Positions 53,236-63,051 of a stretch of DNA of 64,000 nucleotides are shown here, piece by piece. Position 1 is the first letter of the stretch; every line of letters begins with the position of its first letter. The notes under the pieces are model-generated. The model had not been told where the DNA came from. It made no database searches and saw only the letters and a program-made list of their open reading frames with translations. Location: assembly GCF_015686695.1 (NCBI RefSeq), contig NZ_JADPMR010000004.1:1178001-1242000 (forward strand), given 5' to 3'. The position numbers were made by a program, and so were the translations under genes. This stretch comes from Vibrio nitrifigilis. GTDB lineage: Bacteria > Pseudomonadota > Gammaproteobacteria > Enterobacterales > Vibrionaceae.

Positions 53236-53760
53236 TTAGGAAGATGGCTGATATAAATTCTGCTGCTTAAGAAGCTTTGCCACACCATCTGTTGTTAAAT
53301 CGTTAATATTCTGCTGCTGAGATAGCCTATCTCTAATATCGGTACTTCTAATTGGCAATCGCTGAGGACAAGCCATAACCGACCAACGCTTTAGAATATC
53401 GTCACTTCGATAAAACTTAGCAAATTTGAATAAGTTATCTGGCCCTATCACAAAAGTGAGCTCCGCCTCTGGGTATTCGTCTTGTAGCGCGTCTAATACC
53501 TCATATGTCGTTACACTCGTATTGGGTTTTACCAGCGACTGTTCTACCGTCGACAGTTCCGCTTTTGATTCCCCTAGATCCTTGATAAACGCCTGCAGTA
53601 ATTGACAACGTATTTGGTAATCAAGCATGATTTTTCCCCATGCATGTGAAATGCTAGGGACTAACAGCACACGGTCAAAATGATTTAATGAATCAATCAC
53701 ACTCTTATGACCCAGTGATGGTGGATTAAATGCACTACCAAAAACTGCAATTTTCTGCAT
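53236..53760 (-). CDS. Nicotinate-nucleotide adenylyltransferase-like protein
   Basis: A 174-residue nucleotidyltransferase. The nucleotide-binding motif is FGSAFNPPSLGH at residue 7, the second motif is VIGPDNLFKFAKFY and the C-terminal signature is PIRSTDIRDRL. NadD adenylates nicotinate mononucleotide. This one is shorter than typical NadD (about 210), so it may be a paralogue. I set the start at 53760 because AGAGGA lies just upstream; the longer frame lacks similarity. nadE is divergent. Confidence 0.82.
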   Translation of the reverse strand: MQKIAVFGSAFNPPSLGHKSVIDSLNHFDRVLLVPSISHAWGKIMLDYQIRCQLLQAFIKDLGESKAELSTVEQSLVKPNTSVTTYEVLDALQDEYPEAELTFVIGPDNLFKFAKFYRSDDILKRWSVMACPQRLPIRSTDIRDRLSQQQNINDLTTDGVAKLLKQQNLYQPSS

Positions 53761-53811
53761 AACTTCCTCTACCAATTGAGAAACATCAGTTCTCATTTTT
53801 TGTCGCCAGAT

Positions 53812-53974
53812 TATACCTAACTTATAACAAATTACCTGCCGAAAAAGTAAGCGTTCACTACACAAATACCGCCAATTTAGACGTCAATTTATACAGCGTC
53901 TCATCGCTGTCTTTTTTATCAGCAAATGTAAAATCAGCGCGACCTGTCATGTACCTTGAGCTTAGTTGGGTATA
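53812..53974. repeat. Vibrio-type intergenic repeat, copy e
   Basis: TATACCTAACTTATAAC at the left and CTTGAGCTTAGTTGGGTATA at the right face each other in the nadD-nadE gap. They are more diverged than the other copies. Confidence 0.5.
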
Positions 53975-54024
53975 AGGTATGATATTACGATAGTTTGATA
54001 TTGCTTGCAGGAAAAGGAACCGTA

Positions 54025-54855
54025 ATGGAACAAATTATACGCGAAGAGATGCATGTACTCGCGAGCATCGACCCTGAATTTGAAATTGAACGCCGCGTAG
54101 GCTTCATTAAAAGCAAGTTAAAAGAATCTGGCTGCAAATCCCTTGTTCTAGGTATCAGTGGTGGTGTCGATTCGACCACTTGTGGCCGCTTAGCTCAACT
54201 TGCCGTTGAATCTCTAAATCAAGAAACGAATAGCTCTGATTATCAATTTATTGCGGTTCGTTTACCTTACGGGGAACAAAAAGATGAAGACGAGGCACAA
54301 ATTGCCTTATCTTTCATCAAACCGACTCACTCGGTTGCTGTTAATGTAAAACCAGGCGTAGATGGCATTCATGCTTCAACACATGCTGCGCTAGAAGGCA
54401 CAGGCCTACTTCCAGAATGTGAATCTAAACAAGATTTCGTAAAAGGTAACGTTAAAGCTCGCGCACGTATGGTTGCTCAGTATGAAATCGCTGGTTATGT
54501 GGGTGGCCTTGTCCTGGGTACCGACCACTCAGCGGAAAACATCACTGGCTTCTATACCAAATACGGTGATGGCGCTTGTGATTTAGCCCCACTATTTGGT
54601 TTGAGCAAACGCCAAGTTCGTCAAGTTTCTGCCAAACTGGGCGCGCCAGAAGTACTAGTGCATAAGGTACCGACAGCCGATCTGGAAGAATTAACACCAC
54701 AAAAAGCGGATGAAGATGCGCTAAACCTCACCTATGATCAAATCGATGATTTCTTAGAAGGCAAAGATGTGGCTCCAGAAGTAACACAACGTATTGTTGC
54801 TATATACCAAGCCACCCAGCATAAACGTCAACCGATCCCAACGATCTACGACTAA
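54025..54855 (+). CDS. nadE: Ammonia-dependent NAD synthetase
   Basis: A 276-residue homodimeric enzyme that turns deamido-NAD into NAD. The PP-loop is SGGVDS (45-50). GNVKARARMVAQYEIA and LVLGTDHSAENITGFYTKYGDG are clear NadE motifs. It has no glutaminase domain, so it uses free ammonia. I chose the ATG at 54025 behind AGGAAAAGGAA; the frame could extend to 53995. A terminator follows. The divergent nadD-like gene suggests a local NAD group. Confidence 0.97.
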   Translation: MEQIIREEMHVLASIDPEFEIERRVGFIKSKLKESGCKSLVLGISGGVDSTTCGRLAQLAVESLNQETNSSDYQFIAVRLPYGEQKDEDEAQIALSFIKPTHSVAVNVKPGVDGIHASTHAALEGTGLLPECESKQDFVKGNVKARARMVAQYEIAGYVGGLVLGTDHSAENITGFYTKYGDGACDLAPLFGLSKRQVRQVSAKLGAPEVLVHKVPTADLEELTPQKADEDALNLTYDQIDDFLEGKDVAPEVTQRIVAIYQATQHKRQPIPTIYD

Positions 54856-54891
54856 AGCATTCGATCCAATCATTTCGATATAACGCTCCTC

Positions 54892-54922
54892 AATAGCCAG
54901 CTCAAACGCTGGCTATTTTTTG
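54892..54922 (+). terminator. Intrinsic terminator of nadE
   Basis: AATAGCCAGC and GCTGGCTATT pair perfectly over 10 bp around TCAAAC, followed by TTTTTG. Confidence 0.92.
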
Positions 54923-55108
54923 CCCCATGAAACATTTAATTAACAATAAATATTTATATTTTTTACGTAGTTATTAAATAACGTGAGCCTATTCATACTC
55001 TCCACACTCTCTTTTTTGTACATAGCTGAATGTGAAGAACACACCATTCTTTTTGCAACGAACATCGCAAAATAAACCCAGTTTTGATTCAACTTTTAAT
55101 AGAGAGCA

Positions 55109-56443
55109 ATGCTTATGTTGTATTTGGAATTTTTGTTCCTACTACTGATGCTGTACATTGGTTCGCGGTATGGTGGTATTGGTTTAGGGGTCGTGTCGGG
55201 TATAGGCTTAGTTATTGAAGTCTTTATTTTTCACATGCCACCTACCTCACCGCCTATTACAGTAATGTTAATCATTTTGGCGGTAGTCACTTGTGCTTCT
55301 ATTTTGGAAGCCGCGGGTGGCCTAAAATATATGTTACAAATCGCGGAAAAGCTGCTGAGAAAAAACCCTAAACGGGTCACTCTGATCGCACCGTTTGTCA
55401 CTTACACCATGACTTTTATGCTTGGAACAGGCCATGCCGTATACTCCATAATGCCAATCATCGGTGATGTGGCACTGAAAAATAATATCCGCCCAGAACG
55501 TCCTATGGCCGCCGCTTCTGTTGCATCGCAAGTCGGTATCACCGCCTCACCCATTTCAGCAGCCGTTGTATACTACTTAGCTCAACTGTCGGAAATTGAC
55601 CATCACATCACTTTACTTTCCATTCTTATGGTCACCATCCCATCTACGTTATTTGGCGTATTATTAATGGCTTTATATAGCTTACGCCGTGGTAAAGAAT
55701 TAGATGCAGACCCTGAATATCAAGAAAAACTAAAAGATCCAACGTTCAAAGAACGTATCGATAGTACAACTGCTACAACGCTGAATGAAAAATTACCTAA
55801 CTCATCACGCAACGCAGTAATACTGTTTATTTTATCCTTGCTTGCTATCGTTTTTGTTGCGATGGTTCCTGATGTTCGTACCATAGTGGATGGAGCGAAA
55901 CCCGTCAAAATGACAGTCATCATCCAGATGATGATGCTTTGTTTCGGTGGTTTGATACTTTTGATTACCAAAACCGATCCGAAAAAAGTCCCCAACGGCG
56001 TAGTGTTCAAATCCGGTATGGTCGCGGCCATTGCTATTTATGGTATTGCTTGGATGTCCGATACCTATTTCCAATACGCCATGCCGCAATTTCGCGCTGG
56101 TATCATAGAAATGGTGACCGATTATCCTTGGACTTTCGCGCTTGCCTTGTTCATTGTCTCGGTTGTGGTCAACTCTCAAGCTGCCGTGGCTCGTATGATG
56201 CTACCAGTTGGTCTTGGGTTGGGGTTACCTCCAGAGCTTGTCATCGGACTGATGCCTGCGCTTTACGGTTACTTCTTTATTCCTAACTACCCATCCGACA
56301 TTGCGACCGTTAACTTTGATATCACCGGAACAACCAAAATTGGTAAGTGGTATTTTAACCATTCATTTATGAGCATTGGTTTAATTGCTGTTATTGGTGG
56401 TTGCTGTATGGGTTACGTATTAGGTCAAATCGTCATCGGTTAA
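55109..56443 (+). CDS. dcuB: Anaerobic C4-dicarboxylate transporter, DcuB type
   Basis: A 444-residue inner-membrane antiporter with about 11 helices that takes up fumarate or malate and exports succinate in anaerobic growth. The stretch LLRKNPKRVTLIAPFVTYTM and GTGHAVYSIMPIIGDVALKN match DcuB more than DcuA. Length is near E. coli DcuB (446). Two ATGs six bases apart are possible starts; GAGAG favours the second, at 55115. No dcuS/dcuR genes are in the window. Confidence 0.92.
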   Translation: MLMLYLEFLFLLLMLYIGSRYGGIGLGVVSGIGLVIEVFIFHMPPTSPPITVMLIILAVVTCASILEAAGGLKYMLQIAEKLLRKNPKRVTLIAPFVTYTMTFMLGTGHAVYSIMPIIGDVALKNNIRPERPMAAASVASQVGITASPISAAVVYYLAQLSEIDHHITLLSILMVTIPSTLFGVLLMALYSLRRGKELDADPEYQEKLKDPTFKERIDSTTATTLNEKLPNSSRNAVILFILSLLAIVFVAMVPDVRTIVDGAKPVKMTVIIQMMMLCFGGLILLITKTDPKKVPNGVVFKSGMVAAIAIYGIAWMSDTYFQYAMPQFRAGIIEMVTDYPWTFALALFIVSVVVNSQAAVARMMLPVGLGLGLPPELVIGLMPALYGYFFIPNYPSDIATVNFDITGTTKIGKWYFNHSFMSIGLIAVIGGCCMGYVLGQIVIG

Positions 56444-56467
56444 TATACTTAGCTTATTTTTACACAT

Positions 56468-56496
56468 AATAAGGCGAGTAATAGACTCGCCTTATT
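56468..56496. terminator. Bidirectional terminator after dcuB
   Basis: AATAAGGCGAGT and ACTCGCCTTATT pair perfectly over 12 bp with a 5-nt loop, between dcuB and the convergent reductase gene. Confidence 0.85.
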
Positions 56497-56534
56497 CATA
56501 ATATAAATATATAAATTCAATGTATAGATAATAT

Positions 56535-57452
56535 TTATGGAACTTCCTGTCCCATTGATGCCGTCCAAATCCGATACCACTGCTCACGTGATAATTCATA
56601 TTTAAGAGCATCAACTGCGTTATTTACACGTGCAATTTTACCTGATCCTAAAATAGGAATGGGGTTAGAAGGTAAACGACGTATCCATGCATAAATAACT
56701 TGCTCAATATTCTTTGCTCCTAACTCTTGAGCAACCGCGTATAATTCATCAACAACACGTTTAGAACGTTCTGTTAAATGATTATTACTAGAGCGAGATA
56801 ATTCACCACCAGCCAAACAAGACCAAGCCATCGGTCGCACACGTAATTGTTGCAGTTGATCTAATGTTCCATCATGTACCACATCGAAATTTAATGGATT
56901 AATTTCCACCTGATTGGTTACCAATGGTTGATCTAAGCGCGACTGCAATAATGAGAACTGACTTGGAGTAAAGTTGGATACTCCAAAGTGCACTACTTTG
57001 CCTTGTTGCTGTAATCGCTCAAAACACAATGCGACTTCATCGGCATCAAGCAAAGCATCAGGGCGATGTATCAGCAACACGTCTAGTTTATCGACACCTA
57101 AAGCTTGTAACGAGTTTTCGACAGAATGAATAATATGCTCAGCACTCGTATCATAATGTTTTACTTTACGTTGTGGGAAAATCGATCCAGTCAGGTTAAT
57201 ATCACATTTAGTAACAATCTGAATTTTCTGCTTTAATTCAGGTTTTAGCGCCAGAGCTTCGCCGAACAAACGCTCACACTGATGCATTCCATAAATATCA
57301 GCATGGTCAACCGTTGATACTCCCAACTCGACATGTTGTTGAATGAAGGTTAGCCTCTCCTGGGCAGACATTCCCCACTCAGCTAAACGCCAATAGCCTT
57401 GCACCAATTGAGAACACTCTGGCCCTTGCCCTGTAAACGTGACTTTATCCAT
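56535..57452 (-). CDS. Aldo/keto reductase, YdhF-like
   Basis: A 305-residue TIM-barrel oxidoreductase using NADPH. The catalytic tyrosine and aspartate are in STVDHADIYGMHQCERLFG. The barrel lysine is in IVTKCDIN and the histidine in VLLIHRPDALLDADEVA. SNFTPSQFSLLQSRLDQPLV and IPILGSGKIARV follow E. coli YdhF. The start at 57452 has AAGGA in front. The gap upstream (57453-57859) is A+T-rich and contains only the promoters of this gene and of the divergent MCP gene as far as I can see. Confidence 0.9.
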   Translation of the reverse strand: MDKVTFTGQGPECSQLVQGYWRLAEWGMSAQERLTFIQQHVELGVSTVDHADIYGMHQCERLFGEALALKPELKQKIQIVTKCDINLTGSIFPQRKVKHYDTSAEHIIHSVENSLQALGVDKLDVLLIHRPDALLDADEVALCFERLQQQGKVVHFGVSNFTPSQFSLLQSRLDQPLVTNQVEINPLNFDVVHDGTLDQLQQLRVRPMAWSCLAGGELSRSSNNHLTERSKRVVDELYAVAQELGAKNIEQVIYAWIRRLPSNPIPILGSGKIARVNNAVDALKYELSREQWYRIWTASMGQEVP

Positions 57453-57859
57453 TATTTGTTCCTTAACCACGGGTGTTTTTCTACCTTATCTTCGACAATT
57501 CTATTCTCGCACCTTACGTGTTTTATTCGTAGCCCGCGAGGACTAGTTGTAAAATTTGAGTCAATAAGCAGAACGTTTTATCATCTATTTTTGCAAGTTA
57601 ATTCGCCACAATATCCTTAGTGAGAGAATTATTTAATCACCTATTATAAATTTTATTTTAAAGTGCGATATTCTAATTAAATTTATTTGGGTAAAATATT
57701 CGTTGATAAATTACGTTATTATCTTGATTGTTTAATCAATGTTGAATACATTAGTCATTTCTAAGCCAACCTATTGTCACTTTACATTTTAGGCTCTAGT
57801 AAATTACTTCGATTATCTCCCAGAAGTGAAATACCTCTGTCTATTCTGAAAGGAATCTC

Positions 57860-59734
57860 ATGAGCGCAAAAAATAAAATTCTATTAACAATTGGCGGACT
57901 ATTTACGCTTGTCATATTGTTTATCGTTGGATCCGGTTACCTCTCTTTTAGTAGCTCCTCAGAATCGAACTACACCGATAAGTTGAAGCAAGAAGCTTCC
58001 TTAATCGCATCCGGTGTTGAACAAAAAATGCTACGTAACTTTGATGTTCTAAAAATGGCAGCTAACGCCATTGATGTAGACGGTCAAGGGGAGCTTAATG
58101 TTGATCAACTGGTTAATACACTTAAGTTTATGGAAGGCAACTATGGCGTTGTCAGTGCCTTTTATGGCGCAGCAAATGGGGATACCTACCGTACAGGCGG
58201 CCTGATCGCTAATTTTAATGCGAAATCAGCTGGTCGTGAATGGTATACCCGCATCATGGCGGGCGAAAGTTCGGTAATGACAACCCCGTACAAAGCCACA
58301 TCTGGCAAACTGATTATGTCACTGGTCGAACCGGTAAAACGTCAGGGCCGTATTGTCGGTATTATAGGGGTAAACGTTGGCTTAGATGAATTAACCACTT
58401 ATATCAAAGAGCTATCGGGTAATAACCATTTATACGTGAACCGCAAAGATGGTTACATTATTTCAGCGCATAAACCCGAATTGATTGGTAAAAGCTTATA
58501 TCAATTAAGACCATCTTACGCAAAATACAAAAACCAGAGTGGCTCAAGTCACACTTACCAAGCAGATGGAGACACCTACTTTGTGGTCAACGCGATTTCG
58601 CAAGAATTAGGCTGGACCGTCTGGAGTTGGGAAAAACAAGATAACATCATGGCCGCCTCTAGCGACAACCTCAAATCAAGCATTATCTTAGCGATTATTG
58701 CTCTGCTAATTTCGCTTGGTGTGACGTATTGGGTTGTGATGCGCTTGATGTACCGCCCTATTGGTGGCGAACCAACCGTCATCGAAAATATGGTTAAAAA
58801 CACCGCTAAAGGTGATTTAAGCCCAGTAGCAAAAGGCGGTGAAATCGGGATCTTAGGTGCGATGCTAATCATGATCGCTAACCTAAAAGATACGATCAAA
58901 AATATCCATCAATCCGCTGAAACACTTGAAACCGCATCAACGCAAATGTCGGATACGTCTTCACAAGTGAAAACGAGTTCTGAATCGCAAATGGCTCAAC
59001 TTGAACAAGCCGCTACCGCGATGAATGAAATGTCAGTCTCGATCGATGAAGTTGCACGTAACGCCCTAAAAGCATCAGATTCAGCGAAAGAAGCGAACAC
59101 CTATTCAGATCAGGGTCTCGTTGTGGTTAATGATATGAACCAAAGCGTGGTTTCTCTGGTTCGCAGTATCGAAGAAGTGGTCGAAGCCAATATCCGCTTA
59201 GAGAAAGAAACCCAAAGTATCGGTCAAGTTCTCGAAGTCATTGATGGCTTGTCTGAGCAAACCAACTTACTCGCTCTGAATGCGGCGATTGAAGCTGCAC
59301 GAGCAGGAGAGCACGGACGTGGTTTTGCTGTGGTTGCAGACGAAGTTCGCAATTTGGCGAATAAAACGAAAGAAAGCACGACAGCGATTACTGACACCAT
59401 TCAGCATCTGCAAAATGAAGCAAGCCATTCTGTCGAACTGATGCGTGAAAACATGAACAATGCACAAGTCACCTCAGAAAAATCGGAAGTGGCGAGCCAA
59501 GCACTGCAACAAATCCAAACTGCGGTATCTCATATTCTCGATATGAACACGCAAATCGCAGCAGCGGTTGAGGAGCAAAGTCACGTTGCCGCAGAGATTG
59601 GCGCAAATGTTGAAGAAATCAATGAATTAGCGCGTTCAACCGTGGCTATATCAGATAAGAACCATGCAAGGTCACGTGAACTGACTGAAATAGCTGGAAG
59701 CATGAATAAATCGATTCAAATTTTCCGCTGGTAA
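57860..59734 (+). CDS. Methyl-accepting chemotaxis protein with dCache sensor
   Basis: A 624-residue chemoreceptor. A first helix at about 7-28 is followed by a periplasmic Cache domain (about 33-270) with AGREWYTRIMAGESSVMTTPYK and GIIGVNVGLDEL. The second helix is about 274-295, then HAMP. The signalling tip is SEQTNLLALNAAIEAARAGEH near residue 470. dCache receptors often bind amino or organic acids; the ligand here is unknown. AAAGGAA precedes its start. Confidence 0.94.
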   Translation: MSAKNKILLTIGGLFTLVILFIVGSGYLSFSSSSESNYTDKLKQEASLIASGVEQKMLRNFDVLKMAANAIDVDGQGELNVDQLVNTLKFMEGNYGVVSAFYGAANGDTYRTGGLIANFNAKSAGREWYTRIMAGESSVMTTPYKATSGKLIMSLVEPVKRQGRIVGIIGVNVGLDELTTYIKELSGNNHLYVNRKDGYIISAHKPELIGKSLYQLRPSYAKYKNQSGSSHTYQADGDTYFVVNAISQELGWTVWSWEKQDNIMAASSDNLKSSIILAIIALLISLGVTYWVVMRLMYRPIGGEPTVIENMVKNTAKGDLSPVAKGGEIGILGAMLIMIANLKDTIKNIHQSAETLETASTQMSDTSSQVKTSSESQMAQLEQAATAMNEMSVSIDEVARNALKASDSAKEANTYSDQGLVVVNDMNQSVVSLVRSIEEVVEANIRLEKETQSIGQVLEVIDGLSEQTNLLALNAAIEAARAGEHGRGFAVVADEVRNLANKTKESTTAITDTIQHLQNEASHSVELMRENMNNAQVTSEKSEVASQALQQIQTAVSHILDMNTQIAAAVEEQSHVAAEIGANVEEINELARSTVAISDKNHARSRELTEIAGSMNKSIQIFRW

Positions 59735-59752
59735 TAAAAATCGATTGATACT

Positions 59753-59815
59753 ACGCCGTTACACGACCGGTAAAGAATGATAAATATAATTTCTTTACTT
59801 TAACGGCGTTTTTAT
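59753..59815. terminator. Long stem terminator after the dCache MCP
   Basis: Outer arms ACGCCGTTA and TAACGGCGT enclose an inner stem GTAAAGAA/TTCTTTAC. TTTTTATT follows on the plus strand. Confidence 0.82.
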
Positions 59816-59856
59816 TTTAAAACAAAAAGGCTTGAACCAATCATTTAGTGTCACAG

Positions 59857-62226
59857 TTAACCATCATCTTCAGATGACTTAGCGACAATGTTGGGCTGCT
59901 CGTAAGCAGTGACAGCATAAGACTCACCTTGCCAACGTTGCACTTCAACCAAACAAGTTTGCGCACTGCATCCTTGAGAAAAACTCGAAGCGGGAATATC
60001 TGCGGTTAATGCATTAGGGTTGCCATGTTTTTCGAGCAAAAATTGCCCGTCTTGAAAACGAGGTGTTAATGGATCAAACCAAGCCCCAGTAGAAAGGCGC
60101 ACAACCCCTTGGCGAATGTTATCCGATGGCACTGCAGACGCTAAACAACTGCCGCGTTGATTAAATACTCGAACTAAATCACCAAATTGTAAGCCGCGCA
60201 TTGCTGCATCTTCTGCATTGATGTAAATCGGCTCTCGTTGATTTATTTTATCCTTTTGGCTGTGCGGACTGTGATCCAACTGACTATGCAGTTTATTTTT
60301 AGGTTGATCTGAGATCATATGCAGTGGAAACTGTACCGCTTTTTTACTACCCAACCACTCATGCGGAGGGAGCCAACAGGCAAACCCAGGACAATCTGGC
60401 AAATTAAAATCAGCGATAGATTGTGAAAAAATTTCGATTTTGCCGCTTGGCGTTTTTAATGGGTATTTGCCGGGATCTTTGCGGAAGTTTTCAAGTAATA
60501 CTAATGGCTTATCACCTTTAGGCAGCTCAAGTAAGTCATTTTCCCAAAATGCGTTAAAATCTGGCAAATCGAGTCGATATTCCCGCTCCATTTGCTCCTG
60601 CCAGTTGGTATATAAATACGCTAGCCATCCCTGAGCGTCTAACCCTCTCGTAAACTGTTCAGCAATGTTTAACCGCTTGGCTAATTCAGAAAAAATACTG
60701 TAATCGTCTTTTGCTTCTCCGGTAGGTGATTTCGCTTGTTTCATTGCAGCCATCACGGTTTCACGGTTAGCATAAAAAATGTCATTCCGTTCCAGTGTTG
60801 TCGTTACGGGTAATACAATATCTGCCATTTTTGCGGAAGGCGTCCAATACTGCTCATGTGTAATAATGGTTTCGGGGCGTTGCCAAGCCTGTGCAAGTTG
60901 ACTCAGGTTTTGGTGATGATGAAATGGATTACCGCCCGCCCAATAAACCATTCGGATATCTTGATATGTGTGAGTCTCACCCTGATAAGTGAAGGTTTCC
61001 CCTGGATTTAGTAGCATATCAACGACTCGAGCTACCGGAATAAAATGATCAATCGGAGGCTGACCTTGTTCCAAGGTCGGTCCAAAAAACAACGGGTTAG
61101 GACTCCCGACCAAGTTTTCTGCACCATAGCAAAATCCAAAACCACCGCCTGGCAAGCCGATCTGTCCTAACATTGCAGCGAGCGTAACTAAAGCAAAACA
61201 TGGTTGCTCACCGTGGTGAGCGCGTTGAAGCGCCCACGCCATATTGACCATGGTGCGATGATTGGCAATATCAAAGGCAAGACTCTCAATATCGCAGACA
61301 TTAATCCCAGTAATATCTGCCGCCCATTGCGCTGTTTTGGGTATACCGTCACTCTGACCAGTCAAATATTTTTCAAACACATCAAACCCAACACAGTAGC
61401 GTTGAATGAATTGCATATCATGAAGTTTGTTTTGCCATAATGTGTAAGCTAAACCTAATATTAATGCAGTATCAGTGTTAGGCTTAATGGGTAACCAAGT
61501 GACTGAACCTTCAGTATCAATATCGTCCTGAACCGGGCTAATATTAATAAAGCGTACGCCCGCCTTATTCATCGTACAAAGGCTATCGTGTAACCGATGG
61601 TCAACCGTACCACCATAAGAAACTTGTGCATTTTTGCGCGGTGCACCACCAAAGCTTAAAAAGATTTCGGTATGTTTTGCGAGTGTTGCCCAATCAGTAT
61701 GAGAAGTCATCAGCTCGCCCATAGGCATCACCAACCAGTGCATCAATGGCCCTGCGGCGCCTAGGCTGTATGAATCTTTGTGCCGAACATAACCACCAAA
61801 GCTATTAAGGAATCGGTGTATCTGACTTTGTGCGTGATGAAAGCGCCCAGAGCTTGACCAACCATAAGAACCGCCATAAATTGCTTGATTCCCATAGGTG
61901 GTTTTTACTCTCGTTAATTCTGCTGCAACAATGTTAAGCGCTTCCTCCCACTCCACTTCAATATAATCATCGCCACCGCGTGGCGATCCCTTTCCACCAT
62001 AGTATTGCTCATACCAGCCACGGCGAATCGCAGGTTTCGTTACCCTCAATTTTTCGACTTGTGGATGATTGAGATACAAGCCAATCGGAGAAGGATCATG
62101 ATCGTCTGGATAATGGGATAGCGTCATATTGGGCGACATAGGGGATTCCACCTGATACAGCCCCCAGTGTGAAGCTGTATAAGAAACGGTATTTCCACCC
62201 AATATTGATTGCTTATGTTCTTTCAT
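59857..62226 (-). CDS. bisC: Molybdopterin oxidoreductase, BisC type
   Basis: A 789-residue DMSO-reductase-family enzyme with a bis-MGD cofactor. The molybdenum ligand is S125 in YGGSYGWSSSGRFHH. No iron-sulfur motif and no Tat signal are present, so it is cytosolic like E. coli BisC, which reduces biotin and methionine sulfoxides. Matches to BisC run along the chain (LAAMLGQIGLPGGGFGFCYG, YWAGGNPFHHHQNL, PSGKIEIFSQSIADF). TorZ-like function cannot be excluded. It stands alone. Confidence 0.87.
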   Translation of the reverse strand: MKEHKQSILGGNTVSYTASHWGLYQVESPMSPNMTLSHYPDDHDPSPIGLYLNHPQVEKLRVTKPAIRRGWYEQYYGGKGSPRGGDDYIEVEWEEALNIVAAELTRVKTTYGNQAIYGGSYGWSSSGRFHHAQSQIHRFLNSFGGYVRHKDSYSLGAAGPLMHWLVMPMGELMTSHTDWATLAKHTEIFLSFGGAPRKNAQVSYGGTVDHRLHDSLCTMNKAGVRFINISPVQDDIDTEGSVTWLPIKPNTDTALILGLAYTLWQNKLHDMQFIQRYCVGFDVFEKYLTGQSDGIPKTAQWAADITGINVCDIESLAFDIANHRTMVNMAWALQRAHHGEQPCFALVTLAAMLGQIGLPGGGFGFCYGAENLVGSPNPLFFGPTLEQGQPPIDHFIPVARVVDMLLNPGETFTYQGETHTYQDIRMVYWAGGNPFHHHQNLSQLAQAWQRPETIITHEQYWTPSAKMADIVLPVTTTLERNDIFYANRETVMAAMKQAKSPTGEAKDDYSIFSELAKRLNIAEQFTRGLDAQGWLAYLYTNWQEQMEREYRLDLPDFNAFWENDLLELPKGDKPLVLLENFRKDPGKYPLKTPSGKIEIFSQSIADFNLPDCPGFACWLPPHEWLGSKKAVQFPLHMISDQPKNKLHSQLDHSPHSQKDKINQREPIYINAEDAAMRGLQFGDLVRVFNQRGSCLASAVPSDNIRQGVVRLSTGAWFDPLTPRFQDGQFLLEKHGNPNALTADIPASSFSQGCSAQTCLVEVQRWQGESYAVTAYEQPNIVAKSSEDDG

Positions 62227-62348
62227 CTATCGCCTTTATCCCGAAGCGTTATCGTCTTTGGAATTCAGTCTAACATAGACAGATATTGGTCTCGATGATA
62301 CGTATTTGTTTTACATCACACTTAGTGACAGCGTCACTTCTACTGATT

Positions 62349-62376
62349 AAAAAAAAGCGCGCTCGAAAGCACGCTT
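62349..62376 (-). terminator. Intrinsic terminator of ompW
   Basis: On the minus strand AGCGTGCT and AGCGCGCT pair over 8 bp with one G-U pair and a TTCG loop, then a run of eight T. Confidence 0.88.
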
Positions 62377-62406
62377 AGACATTGCTCAACACAGTTTCAT
62401 GTTGAA

Positions 62407-63051
62407 TTAGAATGTGTAACCTACAGACGCCATAAATACGATTGGGTTGATATCTACGTCTGTGCTGTAACGAGTATCACCAACTGAGTAGTGAGCAGTA
62501 GTATCGATGTCTGCATACCAAAGTGATGCGTTCACTAACCAGTTATCATTTACTTGGTAATCCACACCAATATTCGCAGCATAACCCCAAGAGTTATCTA
62601 GGTTAAGATCGCTTAAACCAGCATCATGACCAGTTGAGTTGAATTTAGAATCGTAGAAGTTAGTGTAGTTAATACCAAGACCTGCGTATGGTTGCCATTT
62701 TGCAGCAGGCTCATTGAAGTAGTATTCAACCATCAATGTTGGTGGCAGTTGTTTAGTCGTTGCAACGTCGCCAAGGCTACCGTAACCAGTAGAAATATCG
62801 TGTTCAAAAGGAGTGGCTGCCAATAGTTCTAGGCCAATATGGTCCGTTACCATGTAATCGAAAGTTAAGCCAAGTTGCGTATTGGTATTGACGGCTAACT
62901 TATCAGTTGAACCTAAAATACGGTCACTACTATCTAGAGGAATAACTGATGCGATACCAGCACGAACAAAGATATCACCTTGTTGGTGAGCAAGAACGTT
63001 TGTTGATACAAGGGCAGATAGGACTGCTAATCCACATAATGTTTTTTTCAT
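62407..63051 (-). CDS. ompW: Outer membrane protein W
   Basis: A 214-residue eight-stranded beta-barrel. The signal peptide is residues 1-21, ending NVLA. Barrel text such as GDIFVRAGIASVIPLDSS, LGLTFDYMVTDHIGLELLAA and TPFEHDI is typical, and the chain ends in an aromatic residue (VGYTF), as barrel proteins do. OmpW forms a narrow hydrophobic channel and is often salt- or stress-regulated in vibrios. AAAGGAAAA precedes the start. Confidence 0.95.
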   Translation of the reverse strand: MKKTLCGLAVLSALVSTNVLAHQQGDIFVRAGIASVIPLDSSDRILGSTDKLAVNTNTQLGLTFDYMVTDHIGLELLAATPFEHDISTGYGSLGDVATTKQLPPTLMVEYYFNEPAAKWQPYAGLGINYTNFYDSKFNSTGHDAGLSDLNLDNSWGYAANIGVDYQVNDNWLVNASLWYADIDTTAHYSVGDTRYSTDVDINPIVFMASVGYTF

